Source: Cyclobacteriaceae bacterium (GTDB taxonomy: Bacteria; Bacteroidota; Bacteroidia; Cytophagales; Cyclobacteriaceae). Taken from it: a stretch of 64,000 bases of DNA. Numbering within the stretch: position 1 is the stretch's first letter; every line of letters begins with the position of its first letter. The notes below the pieces were generated by a model. That model was given only the letters and a program-made list of their open reading frames with translations, was not told where the DNA came from and did no database searches. The stretch spans positions 1 to 64,000 of the forward strand of contig JALONI010000027.1 of assembly GCA_025455015.1 (NCBI GenBank). Reading direction: 5' to 3'. A program made the translations under genes and the position numbers. This document shows, piece by piece, positions 7,099 through 16,565 of this stretch.

Positions 7099-10044
7099 TT
7101 ACGCCATCAGCATTTCAATGTCTTCGCGCGTGAGCGTTTTGATCACGTTTTCTTCGTTCTGGATCAAGCTCTCCGACAATTTGAGTTTATGCTTCTGCAG
7201 GGCCAGTATCTTTTCCTCTACCGTGTTGCGGGTGATGAACTTGTAGGTAAACACGCGCTTCTTTTGGCCGATGCGGTGAGCGCGATCCGTTGCTTGGGCT
7301 TCTACGGCCGGGTTCCACCACGGGTCCATGATAAACACATAGTCGGCCTCGGTCAGGTTCAAGCCCAGCCCACCGGCTTTGATGGAAATCAGGAACACGC
7401 GTATTTTTTCGCTCTTGCTAAACTTTTCTACTTGCTCCCTGCGGTCGGTGCTGGATCCGTCCAAATAGGCAAACGGTATTTTTTTGCCGTTGAGCACTTC
7501 CTTGATCAAATCCAGGTGTTTCACAAACTGACTAAAGATCAACAGCTTGTGGCCTTCAAAAAGGGCGTTGTCGATCATGTGCGACACATCGTCCAGTTTG
7601 CCGGACGTACCCGTGTATGCCGCATCGATCATGCGGGGGTGGTTGGACAGTTGCCGCAACTTGGTCAATCCTTCCAAAATGGTAAAGCGCGATTGGCCAA
7701 TGCCCTCTTTGTCGATGAGGTTGAGGATCTTTTCGCGGTAGTATGCCTTGGCCTCTTCGTATTTCTGTTCCTGATCAGCCGTCATGTTGGTATAGTAGAT
7801 GTTCTCTACTTTCTCGGGCAGCTCGGTAGCGACTTGCGACTTGAGCCTGCGCAAGACAAACGGCTTGATGACGGCATTGAGTTTTTTCGTCTTGGCCTCG
7901 TCTGCTTTCTTCTCAATGGGCACTTGGTATTCGTTTTTGAAAAACGTGTGCGTGCCCAACAGCCCGGGGTTGATAAACGTCATCTGCGACCACAAGTCCA
8001 GCGTGGTGTTTTCCAGCGGGGTGCCCGTGAGGGTGAGGCGGTACCGCGACTTCAATTGCATGACGGCTTTGGCAATGTTGGATGTGGGGTTTTTGATCAC
8101 CTGCGATTCATCCAGGATGATGTAGTTGAAATAAAACTGCGACAGCGTTTCCACGTCCAACCGGGTGATGCCATAGGAAGTAAGTACCACATCGTATTTG
8201 GCAAAACGCGCTACGTCTTTGACGCGTTGGGTGCCGGTGTACACCAGAATTTTCAATTGAGGCGCAAATTTGCCAGCCTCCATCTCCCAGTTGTAAATCA
8301 ATGAGGTGGGCATGACCAGCAGCGAAGTGCCGGCATTGCCTTTTTCTTTTTCCGATTGCAGCAGGGCCAGCGTTTGCTCTGTTTTGCCCTAGCCCATGTC
8401 ATCCGCCAGGCAGCCGCCGTAATGAAATTCATTCAAGAAGCGCAGCCAGTTATAGCCCGCCTTTTGGTATGGCCGCAACGACCCCTGAAAGCCGGCCGGC
8501 ACGGGGTAGTCTTTGATGCCGGTAAAGTGCCGTAAATTTTTCAGCCGCTCGCTCATGTGCACTTTGGCCAGGTTGCCTTCTTGCAACTCCATGAGCAGGT
8601 TGAGGTGGTATTTCTTCAACACGGGCTTTTCGGCATCGCCCTGGGTCTCGCTCATGGCAAACAGATCGCCATATTTGATCAGCCACGCTTCGGGTATGAT
8701 GGCGATTTCACCATTGGGCAATTTGAATTCCACCTTCTTTTTGAGGATCAGCTTGCGCAGTTCCTTGAAGCTGATTTCGTATTCGCCAAACCGGATTTTG
8801 GCATGGATGTCAAACCAGTCGATATTCTCTTTGACTTCCAACTCAATCACTGCCTTGCCCACAAAGTATTTTTTGTCGCGGTTTTCGGGCTGGCTTACTT
8901 CAAAGCCCAGGTTCAGCAGGTTGACGCGGTTTTCGTTCAGCCACGAGAAGGCATGGGCTTTGTCTACCGCCACGCGAAAGCCTTTCAGCGGTAAGCCCAG
9001 CTTGATCAAGGTCTGCGCGTATTTTTTCTCGGCTTCCAATTGGCGCTTCACCCGGTGAAAGACATACGCGCTCTCCTTTTTTTCCATAGACACGCTCACC
9101 GTGCCAAAGGCTTCTCCGCGAAAGCGGTGTTTGCCATACTTAAATGAGAGGTCGAAAAAAATCTTGCCCGTTTCGTCATCGGCCCGTTCTTTCGGGGCTT
9201 CGTCAAAAAGCGAAGGTGCTTCGCTGGCACTGGCGGTGGTTTGGAGTTCGGATAAGGTAAGCAACGGGTGTGGGTCGTAGTCGGTTTTGACGATTTCGAA
9301 CCCCTCCACGTCAATATCCTCAAACGAGGCGATGAGCGGAGCAATGAAGCGGGTGTAGTAGGTTTCTTCCAGGTTTTTGGGAATGACCACATTTTTCTTC
9401 GCCAGGAAGGGCAGCAGCTTTTTGCCGTCCACATGCCGTTCAAAGCCATAGAGTTTGCCGTTCACCACCATCCACGCGGGGTTTTTGCACACGAGGTAGG
9501 CCGCGGGGTTGGGGATGTCCATCTTTTTGCCCTCGTAGGTGAGCGTGGGGTAGTACACGGTGCTATCCGCGGTTTTTCGGAAGTGGAAAAGTATTTGCGC
9601 CCGTTTGTCAAGCACGTCCAGTCTTTTCCAGGTGGGCTCACCGTCATTGCCCATCTCAAAAAGCATTTTGCCCTTGAGTTTGTCAAGCACCTCGCTGCGT
9701 TTGGTTTCCAGGTAGCGCTCTATTTCCTCTTGCACCCACTCATTACCTTTTTGCTTGTCGTACGTCTTGGCAAAAAACTCATTGGGCTTCATGGCCTTGG
9801 TGCTGAACTTCTTCAAGATCACGTCCTGGCTCATTTTATCCATCAGCTCAATGAGTTCAAAGTCGCGCGCATCCAACCCGCGGCTAAACTCACGCGCGTT
9901 TTTGGATGAGATGTTTTGGTGTTGGTATGTGAGCTTGCCTTTTTCGTCCAGGTGCACGATGAACGACTCGAACAGATAGCCGAGGTACTCGTGCTGGTAG
10001 AGCGAGTAAATGATTTGAAACGGTTGGGAAGCGGAAACCTTCAT
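7099..10044 (-). pseudogene. SNF2-family helicase interrupted by an in-frame TAG in Walker A
   Basis: Two open segments, 10044-8392 and 8388-7099, are in the same frame and together encode about 981 residues of a bacterial SNF2/RapA-type ATPase. The N-terminal 500 residues are a Bacteroidota-type accessory region. The helicase part has LRPYQKAGYNWL (Q-motif region), DDMG then TAG then GKTEQTLALL (Walker A), DESQ (Walker B), TGTPLEN, DGSSTDR, GGLGLNLTEADYV and DRAHRIGQ (motif VI). The TAG at 8389-8391 replaces the leucine of the GLGKT motif; a single T-to-A change from TTG would explain it. Everything after the stop is intact and conserved. TAG ends other genes here, so recoding is unlikely. 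A restart at 8313 would lack Walker A. Either a very recent pseudogene or a base error. Confidence 0.85.
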
Positions 10045-10206
10045 GGCACGTGTCGTTTGCTTTTTTCGCGCTTATTCAACCAAAGAAGCTATTCAGCAGC
10101 GTCTCAACCGAATTTTGAAAAAAGCAGAATCGCAAAATAGCTCTATTTGCAGGGCAAAACCATGCTTTTTTGATTTATACCTTACATGTTTGGTACATGG
10201 GTGCTG

Positions 10207-11424
10207 CTAGTGGGCATCCGGGCGATAGCTGCGCGCGGCCACCGAGGCGGGGTAAAACGAAATGGTCAGCGTAATGGCAATCTGCGTGGTTACGGTCAGG
10301 GCGAAGTCCGATGCCTTCATGGCCACGGGGTAGTTGGTTACGATGGCATTCTCCATGCCCATGCCCACCAGGCCTACGTGTTGCTGCAACAGGCAAACCA
10401 CCGTGCCAAGCACCAGCCCGGCCCCGGCCCCGATAAAGGCAATGAGGGCACCTTGATGGACAAAAACAGCGCGGATGGTAGTGTCGCGCGCGCCCATTGC
10501 GAAGAGGATGGCCACATCGCGCTTTTTGTCGATCACCAACATCATCAGCGAAAAAAAGATATTGATGGACGAGATGAGCAGCAGCAGCGCAAAACTGACA
10601 AACGCAAAGAGTTTTTCAATTTTGAGCAGGCGGTATAGGTCTTTGTGTTGCTCTTCGTTGGTGAGCACCACAAAGCCGGGGCCCAGCCGCTTTTCCAGCC
10701 GTTGCTTGACGGCCGCGGTTTGGCCATCGGTCATCACCTCCAGCGAAGTGCGCCTGTTGGCGTAGTTGAGCAGCCGCTCAGCAAATGCCAGCGGCACGAG
10801 GATGTAGTTTTCATCGATGTTTTTCTCGATGGAGAACACGCCACTCACACGCAGGTTTTGTTGAAAATACAGATCGGCCGGGTTGGCCGAGCGGCTTTTT
10901 TGATTTTTGATGTAGAACACCTGAAGCGGGTTGAAGTCATCGGCCAACGGCAAGGAAAGCGCATACTGCACGCCTTGTCCGATCACGGCATATTCCACGC
11001 TGTCTTTGGTAAGCCACAAATCCCCTTGCTGAATGGCCTCGTCCAGGCGGTGCTGGTCGATAAAATTCTGGCTCACGCCTTTGAGGGTAGCCACCATGTC
11101 GGCTCCGCGGTAGCGCACATAGGCATAGTCTTCGATAACCTCGGTTACAATTTTCACCCCCGGTACGTGGCTGAGCTGCTGCCGTAGCGAATCTGTGACC
11201 GGGAACGATTTTCCCTTGGCCGGAGCGATTTTGAGCTCGGGGTCGAAGCGGCTGTTGAGCGAGCGCAGCAGCCCCTCCAGGCCGTTGAATACGGAAAGCA
11301 CGATGATGAGCGCTGCGGTAGCCAATGCCAGCGCTACCATGGACAGGATGGAGATGATGTTGATAAAATTCTTTTTCCTGCGCGAAAGAAAATAGCGCCT
11401 CGCAACAAAGAGCGGGAAGTTCAC
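10207..11424 (-). CDS. LolE/LolC-type ABC transporter permease (FtsX family)
   Basis: The 405-residue protein has the MacB/FtsX layout: an N-terminal helix (about residues 25-50), a large periplasmic domain of about 230 residues, and three C-terminal helices. The N-terminal FVARRYFLSRRKKNFINIIS is typical of Bacteroidota LolE-like permeases, which extract lipoproteins from the inner membrane for outer-membrane delivery. The cognate ATPase gene is not in the window. Translation starts with GTG, 5 bases after the rbfA stop, so the two genes form an operon. Assignment to Lol rather than to another MacB-type exporter is by similarity only. Confidence 0.8.
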   Translation of the reverse strand: MNFPLFVARRYFLSRRKKNFINIISILSMVALALATAALIIVLSVFNGLEGLLRSLNSRFDPELKIAPAKGKSFPVTDSLRQQLSHVPGVKIVTEVIEDYAYVRYRGADMVATLKGVSQNFIDQHRLDEAIQQGDLWLTKDSVEYAVIGQGVQYALSLPLADDFNPLQVFYIKNQKSRSANPADLYFQQNLRVSGVFSIEKNIDENYILVPLAFAERLLNYANRRTSLEVMTDGQTAAVKQRLEKRLGPGFVVLTNEEQHKDLYRLLKIEKLFAFVSFALLLLISSINIFFSLMMLVIDKKRDVAILFAMGARDTTIRAVFVHQGALIAFIGAGAGLVLGTVVCLLQQHVGLVGMGMENAIVTNYPVAMKASDFALTVTTQIAITLTISFYPASVAARSYRPDAH

Positions 11425-11429
11425 CGGGG

Positions 11430-11801
11430 TTAGCTCACTTTGGTTTCGGGCGGAATCTGCAGATTGCGGATGATCTCCTCCACGCGTTGGGCCGATTCTT
11501 CCAGTTCATCAAGGATAAAGATCAGCTCGGGAATGATGCGCACTTGCCTGCGGATGATGTCACCCAATTCCTTTCGGATTTCGCTCTTACGCGCATTGAG
11601 CTTTGCCAGCACGCCCGGTTTGTCTTGGGAAAGGGTGAGCCCCAGGTAGATCTTGGCCACGGATAAATCGGGGCTCATGCGCACCTCGGCAATACTGATG
11701 AACGAATTGCCCACGATGCCTTTTTTGTCGCGCTGAAAAATACCGCTCAGTTCTTTTTGAATCATGCGGGCTACCTTCTGCTGCCGTACCGTGCTGCTCA
11801 T
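11430..11801 (-). CDS. rbfA: Ribosome-binding factor A
   Basis: The 123-residue protein has the RbfA KH-like fold signatures: QKVARMIQKELSGIF at the N-terminus, ISIAEVRMSPDLSVAKIYL in the centre, and VRIIPELIFILDELEESAQRV as two peptides near the end. RbfA binds the 30S subunit late in assembly and assists 16S rRNA 5'-end maturation. The gene is the first of a pair with the LolE-like permease. A -7 element ends only 4 bases before its ATG, so the mRNA may be leaderless. It is divergent from the PIN-domain toxin-antitoxin pair. Confidence 0.9.
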   Translation of the reverse strand: MSSTVRQQKVARMIQKELSGIFQRDKKGIVGNSFISIAEVRMSPDLSVAKIYLGLTLSQDKPGVLAKLNARKSEIRKELGDIIRRQVRIIPELIFILDELEESAQRVEEIIRNLQIPPETKVS

Positions 11802-11805
11802 GGTG

Positions 11806-11813
11806 CAAAGATA
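11806..11813 (-). promoter_or_regulatory. -7 promoter element (TATCTTTG) for rbfA
   Basis: On the minus strand TATCTTTG ends 4 bases before the rbfA ATG at 11801. Confidence 0.5.
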
Positions 11814-11822
11814 AGAAATTAG

Positions 11823-11830
11823 TACCTTTG
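11823..11830 (+). promoter_or_regulatory. -7 promoter element (TACCTTTG) for the PIN toxin-antitoxin pair
   Basis: TACCTTTG ends 3 bases before the ATG at 11834, so transcription would begin at or next to the start codon. Confidence 0.5.
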
Positions 11831-11833
11831 AGG

Positions 11834-12067
11834 ATGGGAGTACACAGTCTTAAAAAATGCATGAAACCCGTGGGCGAAACGATTACCAATGACAAAGCAC
11901 TTGCTTTGCGGGAGCCGTTGGAAGCTCCCCATCGCATTAAGCTGGATCGTACCCTATCACCGGCCAAGAACATCTCACGTAAGCTGTACACGCGTATCAC
12001 CACCCAAAAGGCCAAACAACTGCATCGCAAACTTGAAAAAATGCGCAATGAATGGAGCCGCAGTTGA
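11834..12067 (+). CDS. Putative antitoxin of a PIN-domain toxin pair
   Basis: This 77-residue basic protein (MGVHSLKKCMKPVGETITND...) ends 16 bases inside the following PIN-domain gene, the overlap being typical of type II toxin-antitoxin modules. The C-terminal half is helical and Lys/Arg-rich (KAKQLHRKLEKMRNEW), which would suit toxin binding. No ribbon-helix-helix or AbrB fold is obvious, so it is not a recognised VapB class. The call as antitoxin rests on size, position and overlap. An in-frame TTG at 11828 lies inside the -7 element and is rejected as start. Confidence 0.6.
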   Translation: MGVHSLKKCMKPVGETITNDKALALREPLEAPHRIKLDRTLSPAKNISRKLYTRITTQKAKQLHRKLEKMRNEWSRS

Positions 12068-12393
12068 TTGACACCAATTGTATTATTGATTTTGCCACCG
12101 GTTCATTGCCACGTCAGGCGGTTTCTTTTTTAAAAAAAGTGCTTGACCGTCACCCCAGGCTTTCCGTGATCAACAAAATGGAGTTACTCCGTTTTTTCTC
12201 CGTGCCGGCATCGGTGGTTGAGTTTGTTTCCCATGCGCATGTGATCGGGCTTGGCGAACAAAACGTTGCCGCCACCACCTCCCTTCGCAAAAGGCACGCC
12301 ATCAACCTTTCAGATGCCATCGTTGCAGCCATCGGTCTGATTTATCGCCTGCCGCTGGTGTGGCGCACGAAGGCTGATTTTGGCGGCCGCTAA
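12052..12393 (+). CDS. PIN-domain ribonuclease toxin (VapC-like)
   Basis: The 113-residue protein has the PIN acidic residues D7 (LIDTNCIIDF), E44 (NKMELLRF) and D88 (INLSDAIVAA), with D109 near the C-terminus as a possible fourth. PIN toxins are Mg-dependent endoribonucleases that typically cleave tRNA or rRNA when not bound by antitoxin. It overlaps the upstream small gene by 16 bases, which makes translational coupling likely. The family is clear; the RNA target is unknown. Confidence 0.82.
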   Translation: MEPQLIDTNCIIDFATGSLPRQAVSFLKKVLDRHPRLSVINKMELLRFFSVPASVVEFVSHAHVIGLGEQNVAATTSLRKRHAINLSDAIVAAIGLIYRLPLVWRTKADFGGR

Positions 12394-12396
12394 GAA

Positions 12397-13803
12397 ATGG
12401 GTATGCTCCGCTTTTTCCGCATCAACGACCCCTACCGTTTGCTGGCCGTGTTGGCGGTCGTCATCGCCTTAGGCCTTACCCTTTTGCTGGACGCGCCTCC
12501 CCAAACCATCCGGCAGTTGCATGCGCGGGTGGTGGGCCAAATGATGACGGCCGACCAGCAACTCTACACCGAGCTGTGGGACACCGTACCGCCTCTGCAA
12601 GCGGTGTTTGATCAATTCTGCTTTTGGGTGTTTGGGCCCTCGGCTACGGCCCGGCAAATACTCGCCCTGATTTTTGTTTTCGTACAGGCCAGCTACTTCG
12701 CCATTTTCCTCATCCGCGCCAAAGCCTATACCGAAAACACCTACCTGCCCGCGCTGCTGTTTGTAGTCACTGCGTTCTATTCATTCGATACGTTTCAACT
12801 GACGCCCGAGCTTTTTTCGTCTTTCTTCCTGTTGCTCGCGTTGGGTAACCTTTTTCGCGAAATCGAATTTCGGCAGCAACGCGATGCCACCATTTTCAAT
12901 TTGGGCATCTATTTGTCGCTGGCCTCACTCACGGTTTTTGTCCACGCCATTTTTTTGCCCGTGGCCTTGGTGGTGCTGTTGCTCTTTGCGCAGGCCGATG
13001 CGCGAAAAATTGTGTTGCTGATACTCGGCTTTCTGTTACCCCATATGGCGTTGGCGGGTTGGTATTTTATCCACGATGGCCTGGGCTTGCTCTGGAGCCA
13101 CTATTACCACGCACAGTTGACGCGCGCGGTGCCCGACCTGGTGCCGGGCAAAACAATGCTGGTTTTTTGTGCGTTGCCGTTGGTCTATCTTGTGTTTGCC
13201 TTGTTTATGATGAGCCGCGAGGCGCGCCTGACCCGCTACCAAACCCAACTGCTGCAGGCCATGTTGCTGTGGCAACTGGGCGGCATGATTATGTACGTGT
13301 TGGTGCCGGGGTTGCAGCCGGCCAGCTTGCTGCCACTGCTTCCGCCCTGGGTGTATTTGACAAGCTATTACTTGCTGCTCATCCGCAGAAAATGGCTGGC
13401 CGAACTTTCGCTATGGTTTTTTGTGGTGGGCACGGTTGCGTTGAGTTTGCTGGCGCGCCACGGCAAGCTATCGTACATCGACTACTCGGCATTGGTGGTT
13501 ACCCCCTCCCCCCGTGCCGAAAAAATCGCGCAGAAAAAAGTTATGATCCTGGCCGATGACCTTGCGCTGTATGACCACAACCAGCCGGCTTCCTTTTTCT
13601 TGGACTGGTCGGTAAGCCAAGCCGTTTTTGAAGACCCTGATGCCATCGGCAACATCTTGCTCCTGGACCGGTGCTTTCAACATCACACGCCCGAGGTGAT
13701 TGTGGACCCCGGCAACTACCTGTCTGCGATCATCGTGCGGCTACCCCGTTTACAAGGGCGCTATCAGCGGCAAGATGAAAATTGGCTGTTGATCAGCAAG
13801 TGA
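12397..13803 (+). CDS. Polytopic membrane protein, GT-C-like
   Basis: The 468-residue protein has roughly ten transmembrane helices, an early soluble loop after the first helix, and a C-terminal soluble domain of about 110 residues. The arrangement resembles GT-C glycosyltransferases or the Bacteroidota DUF6427-type membrane proteins, but the hallmark acidic residue of GT-C enzymes in the first loop (D in DE/DxD) is not clear to me. The start ATG is 3 bases after the PIN toxin stop. The 3' end overlaps the convergent rpiB gene by 11 bases. Function is not assigned. Confidence 0.7.
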   Translation: MGMLRFFRINDPYRLLAVLAVVIALGLTLLLDAPPQTIRQLHARVVGQMMTADQQLYTELWDTVPPLQAVFDQFCFWVFGPSATARQILALIFVFVQASYFAIFLIRAKAYTENTYLPALLFVVTAFYSFDTFQLTPELFSSFFLLLALGNLFREIEFRQQRDATIFNLGIYLSLASLTVFVHAIFLPVALVVLLLFAQADARKIVLLILGFLLPHMALAGWYFIHDGLGLLWSHYYHAQLTRAVPDLVPGKTMLVFCALPLVYLVFALFMMSREARLTRYQTQLLQAMLLWQLGGMIMYVLVPGLQPASLLPLLPPWVYLTSYYLLLIRRKWLAELSLWFFVVGTVALSLLARHGKLSYIDYSALVVTPSPRAEKIAQKKVMILADDLALYDHNQPASFFLDWSVSQAVFEDPDAIGNILLLDRCFQHHTPEVIVDPGNYLSAIIVRLPRLQGRYQRQDENWLLISK

Positions 13804-14227
13804 TTTTGGACACCCTGCGCTCATGGCGGCCGCCTTCAAAGGCCGTGTGCAGAAAGCGGTCGACAATTTTTTCGGCCTCCGCGTACGCGATAAACCGGGC
13901 CGGAACACACACGATGTTGGCATTGTTGTGCAGGCGTGCCAGCGAAGCAAGTTCTTCCGTCCAGCAGATGGCCGCGCGGATGCCTTGGTGCTTGTTGGCC
14001 GTGATGGCCACGCCATTGGCGCTTCCGCAGATAAGAATACCCAACTCAAACTCGCCTTTTTCCACCGCCCTTGCCACGGGGTGGGCAAAATCAGGATAGT
14101 CTGCTGATTCGGTCGTATGCGTCCCAAAGTCTTTTACCGTGTAGCCCTGGCTGAGCAGTGCTTTCTTCAGCAACTCTTTGTACTCAAAGCCGGCATGGTC
14201 GGCACCGATGGCGAGGGTGGGGTTCAT
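13793..14227 (-). CDS. rpiB: Ribose-5-phosphate isomerase B
   Basis: The 144-residue protein matches the RpiB/LacAB fold: GADHAGFEYKE at the N-terminus, DFGTHTTESADYPD, and the active-site cysteine in ILICGSANGVAITANKH. It interconverts ribose-5-phosphate and ribulose-5-phosphate in the pentose phosphate pathway. The ATG at 14227 gives the normal family start; upstream in-frame codons to 14308 would add 27 basic residues and run into tatC. It is the last gene of the glyA-tatC-rpiB cluster. Confidence 0.9.
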   Translation of the reverse strand: MNPTLAIGADHAGFEYKELLKKALLSQGYTVKDFGTHTTESADYPDFAHPVARAVEKGEFELGILICGSANGVAITANKHQGIRAAICWTEELASLARLHNNANIVCVPARFIAYAEAEKIVDRFLHTAFEGGRHERRVSKITC

Positions 14228-14264
14228 GAGGGCGAAGGTCTGCGTAACGCGCGAAAATTCAAAA

Positions 14265-15107
14265 CTACGCGGCCGCGGCTTCTTCTTTTTCTTTCCTGCG
14301 GATGACACCCGCGGAGATGAAGATGCTCACTTCGTACAGCAGATACAACGGCAGCGAAATCAACGACTGGCTCAGCGGATCGGGTGGCGTCACAATGGCG
14401 CCCAGCACCAAAATGCCGATGAGCGCATACTTGCGGTTTTTGCGCATAAACTGGGGCGTGATCATGCCGATCTTGGTCAGGAAATACACCACCACAGGTA
14501 ATTGAAACAACAGCCCGCTGCCAAAGACCAGCGCTACCATGGTTGAGACCACCGAGGTGATGTCAAACTCATTGGAGATAACTGGGCTGATGCTGTACGT
14601 GGACAGAAACCAAATGGCCAGCGGACACATCACAAAATAGCCAAACAGCACCCCGATGATAAAAAGCGAAGACACGGCAAACACGGCCCCGCGCGAGGAC
14701 TTCTTCTCTTTGAACCGCAAGCCGGGTTTGATAAAACTCCAGATTTGCCAAAACACATAGGGAAACGCCAGCACAAAACCCAAGACAAAAGCCGTGGTCA
14801 GTTGCATCGTAAACTGGCCCGTCATAAAACGGCTTTGCACTTTAAACGGAAAGGGCTTGGCACACAGCGCCTCCTCCGCCCCCGTAGCCTCGCCCAACTT
14901 GCAAAGCAATTGAAACGTGGGAAAATCAATGCGTGTAGGGGCAAAGATGATGTTGTGAAAAATCCATTGTGTGAAAAAGAACGACACGATCATGAAGATG
15001 AGGATGGCGGCCACCGACTTCACAATGTGCCAGCGCAGCTCCTCGAGGTGATCGAGAAACGACATTTCCTTTTCTTCCGGGTAATCGTCAGGCTGGTCCA
15101 GCGGCAT
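14265..15107 (-). CDS. tatC: Sec-independent protein translocase TatC
   Basis: The 280-residue protein has the TatC signature MSFLDHLEELRWHIVKS for twin-arginine signal recognition, then six transmembrane helices, with PYVFWQIWSFIKPGL after the second helix. A larger than usual first periplasmic loop contains two cysteines (CKLGEATGAEEALC). TatC is the receptor of the Tat pathway that exports folded proteins. TatA/B genes are not in this window. It lies 33 bases after glyA and 37 before rpiB on the same strand, so co-transcription is probable. Confidence 0.93.
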   Translation of the reverse strand: MPLDQPDDYPEEKEMSFLDHLEELRWHIVKSVAAILIFMIVSFFFTQWIFHNIIFAPTRIDFPTFQLLCKLGEATGAEEALCAKPFPFKVQSRFMTGQFTMQLTTAFVLGFVLAFPYVFWQIWSFIKPGLRFKEKKSSRGAVFAVSSLFIIGVLFGYFVMCPLAIWFLSTYSISPVISNEFDITSVVSTMVALVFGSGLLFQLPVVVYFLTKIGMITPQFMRKNRKYALIGILVLGAIVTPPDPLSQSLISLPLYLLYEVSIFISAGVIRRKEKEEAAAA

Positions 15108-15140
15108 GTGTCAACAAACAAATCGTGAAAACAAAAAACA

Positions 15141-16412
15141 TCAGGCGTACAACGGGAACTTCTTCATGAACGTGTTCACCTTGCGCTTCACGTTTTTCAA
15201 ATGTTTGACATCCGTGGGTTTTGTCAATGCTTCATCAATCAACTCCACCACTTTGATGACGTCTTTTTCCAGGAGCCCGCGGGTGGTGATGGCGGGTGTG
15301 CCGATGCGCATGCCGGAAGTAACCATGGGCGACTCAGTATCGAAGGGCACCATATTTTTGTTGATGGTGATATCCGCCTGAATCAACGCCTCTTCAGCCG
15401 CTTTGCCCGTCAGCTTCTTCGAGCGCAGGTCGATCAGCATCAAATGATTGTCTGTTCCGTTCGAAATGATTTTGTAGCCGCGTTTGACAAACTCGGCCGC
15501 CATCGCTTTGGCATTTTTGGCCACTTGTACGATGTATTCGAGATATTCATCTGTCAAGGCTTCGCCAAACGCAATGGCCTTGGCTGCAATGACATGCTCC
15601 AGCGGGCCTCCTTGCGTGCCGGGGAAAACACCTGAATCCAACACCGAGCCCAGTTTTCGCAGCTCGCCTTTGGGCGTTTTCAACCCCATCGGATTGTCCA
15701 TGTTTTTGCCCACCATGATGAGGCCTCCGCGCGGGCCGCGCAATGTCTTGTGGGTAGTGGTGGTCACTATGTGGCAATGCTCCATGGGGTCGTTGAGCAA
15801 CCCACGCGCGATGAGCCCCGAAGGATGTGAAATATCGGCCAACAAAATGGCTCCTACCGCATCGGCTGCCTGGCGCAGCTTTTGGTAATCCCAGTCGCGG
15901 CTGTAGGCGCTGGCACCACAGATGATCATTTTGGGCTTCTCCCGCTGTGCCGTTTCAATTACTTTGTCAAAATCAATGAGGCCGCTTTCTTGCTCCACGC
16001 CATAAAACGAAGGCTGATAGAGTTTGCCCGAAAAATTAACGGGTGAGCCATGCGTGAGGTGGCCCCCGTGCGACAAGTCAAACCCCAATATCTTGTCTCC
16101 GGGTTTTAAGCATGCCAGCATCACGGCTGCGTTGGCTTGCGCCCCCGAGTGTGGTTGTACGTTGGCCCATTCGGCCCCAAACAACTCTTTTACCCGGTCA
16201 ATGGCCAGTTGCTCCACTTCGTCCACCACTTCGCAGCCGCCATAGTACCGCTTGCCGGGCAGGCCTTCGGCATATTTATTTGTGAGTACCGAGCCCTGGG
16301 CCTTCATGACTTGCGGTGAGGCAAAATTTTCCGAAGCAATCAGCTCGATGCCGCTCTCCTGGCGATGTTTTTCTTTCTCGATAAGGTCAAAAACCAACTT
16401 GTCGCGTTTCAT
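15141..16412 (-). CDS. glyA: Serine hydroxymethyltransferase
   Basis: The 423-residue protein is a complete fold-type I PLP enzyme. The Schiff-base lysine is in [15 protein letters not shown], preceded by [12 protein letters not shown], and the N-terminal [13 protein letters not shown] motif is present. It converts serine and tetrahydrofolate to glycine and 5,10-methylene-tetrahydrofolate, feeding one-carbon metabolism. It heads the glyA-tatC-rpiB cluster with a -7 element at 16437-16444. Confidence 0.96.
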   Translation of the reverse strand: MKRDKLVFDLIEKEKHRQESGIELIASENFASPQVMKAQGSVLTNKYAEGLPGKRYYGGCEVVDEVEQLAIDRVKELFGAEWANVQPHSGAQANAAVMLACLKPGDKILGFDLSHGGHLTHGSPVNFSGKLYQPSFYGVEQESGLIDFDKVIETAQREKPKMIICGASAYSRDWDYQKLRQAADAVGAILLADISHPSGLIARGLLNDPMEHCHIVTTTTHKTLRGPRGGLIMVGKNMDNPMGLKTPKGELRKLGSVLDSGVFPGTQGGPLEHVIAAKAIAFGEALTDEYLEYIVQVAKNAKAMAAEFVKRGYKIISNGTDNHLMLIDLRSKKLTGKAAEEALIQADITINKNMVPFDTESPMVTSGMRIGTPAITTRGLLEKDVIKVVELIDEALTKPTDVKHLKNVKRKVNTFMKKFPLYA

Positions 16413-16436
16413 GAGTCAGGGGAAAAAATGGAAGGC

Positions 16437-16444
16437 CAAAAATA
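16437..16444 (-). promoter_or_regulatory. -7 promoter element (TATTTTTG) for glyA
   Basis: On the minus strand TATTTTTG lies 24 bases before the glyA ATG. Confidence 0.4.
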
Positions 16445-16565
16445 GGTCAGGCAGGAGCCATTGCCAAATAAATTGCGCCCTCATACAAGCCCGTTCGGGG
16501 GTTTTGAGAAGAGGAGGGTCATCCGCGCAAGCGCCATGGGCAGCGCACCCAGCCGTGGCAACCGC

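Noticed and set aside
7084-8304. Open frame of about 400 codons on the plus strand opposite the helicase
   Set aside because: It is the antisense shadow of a strongly conserved SNF2 domain; its translation has no recognisable domain.
8389-8391. TAG in the helicase as a recoded amino acid
   Set aside because: TAG ends several ordinary genes in the window and no pyrrolysine or selenocysteine signal is visible; a base change is simpler.
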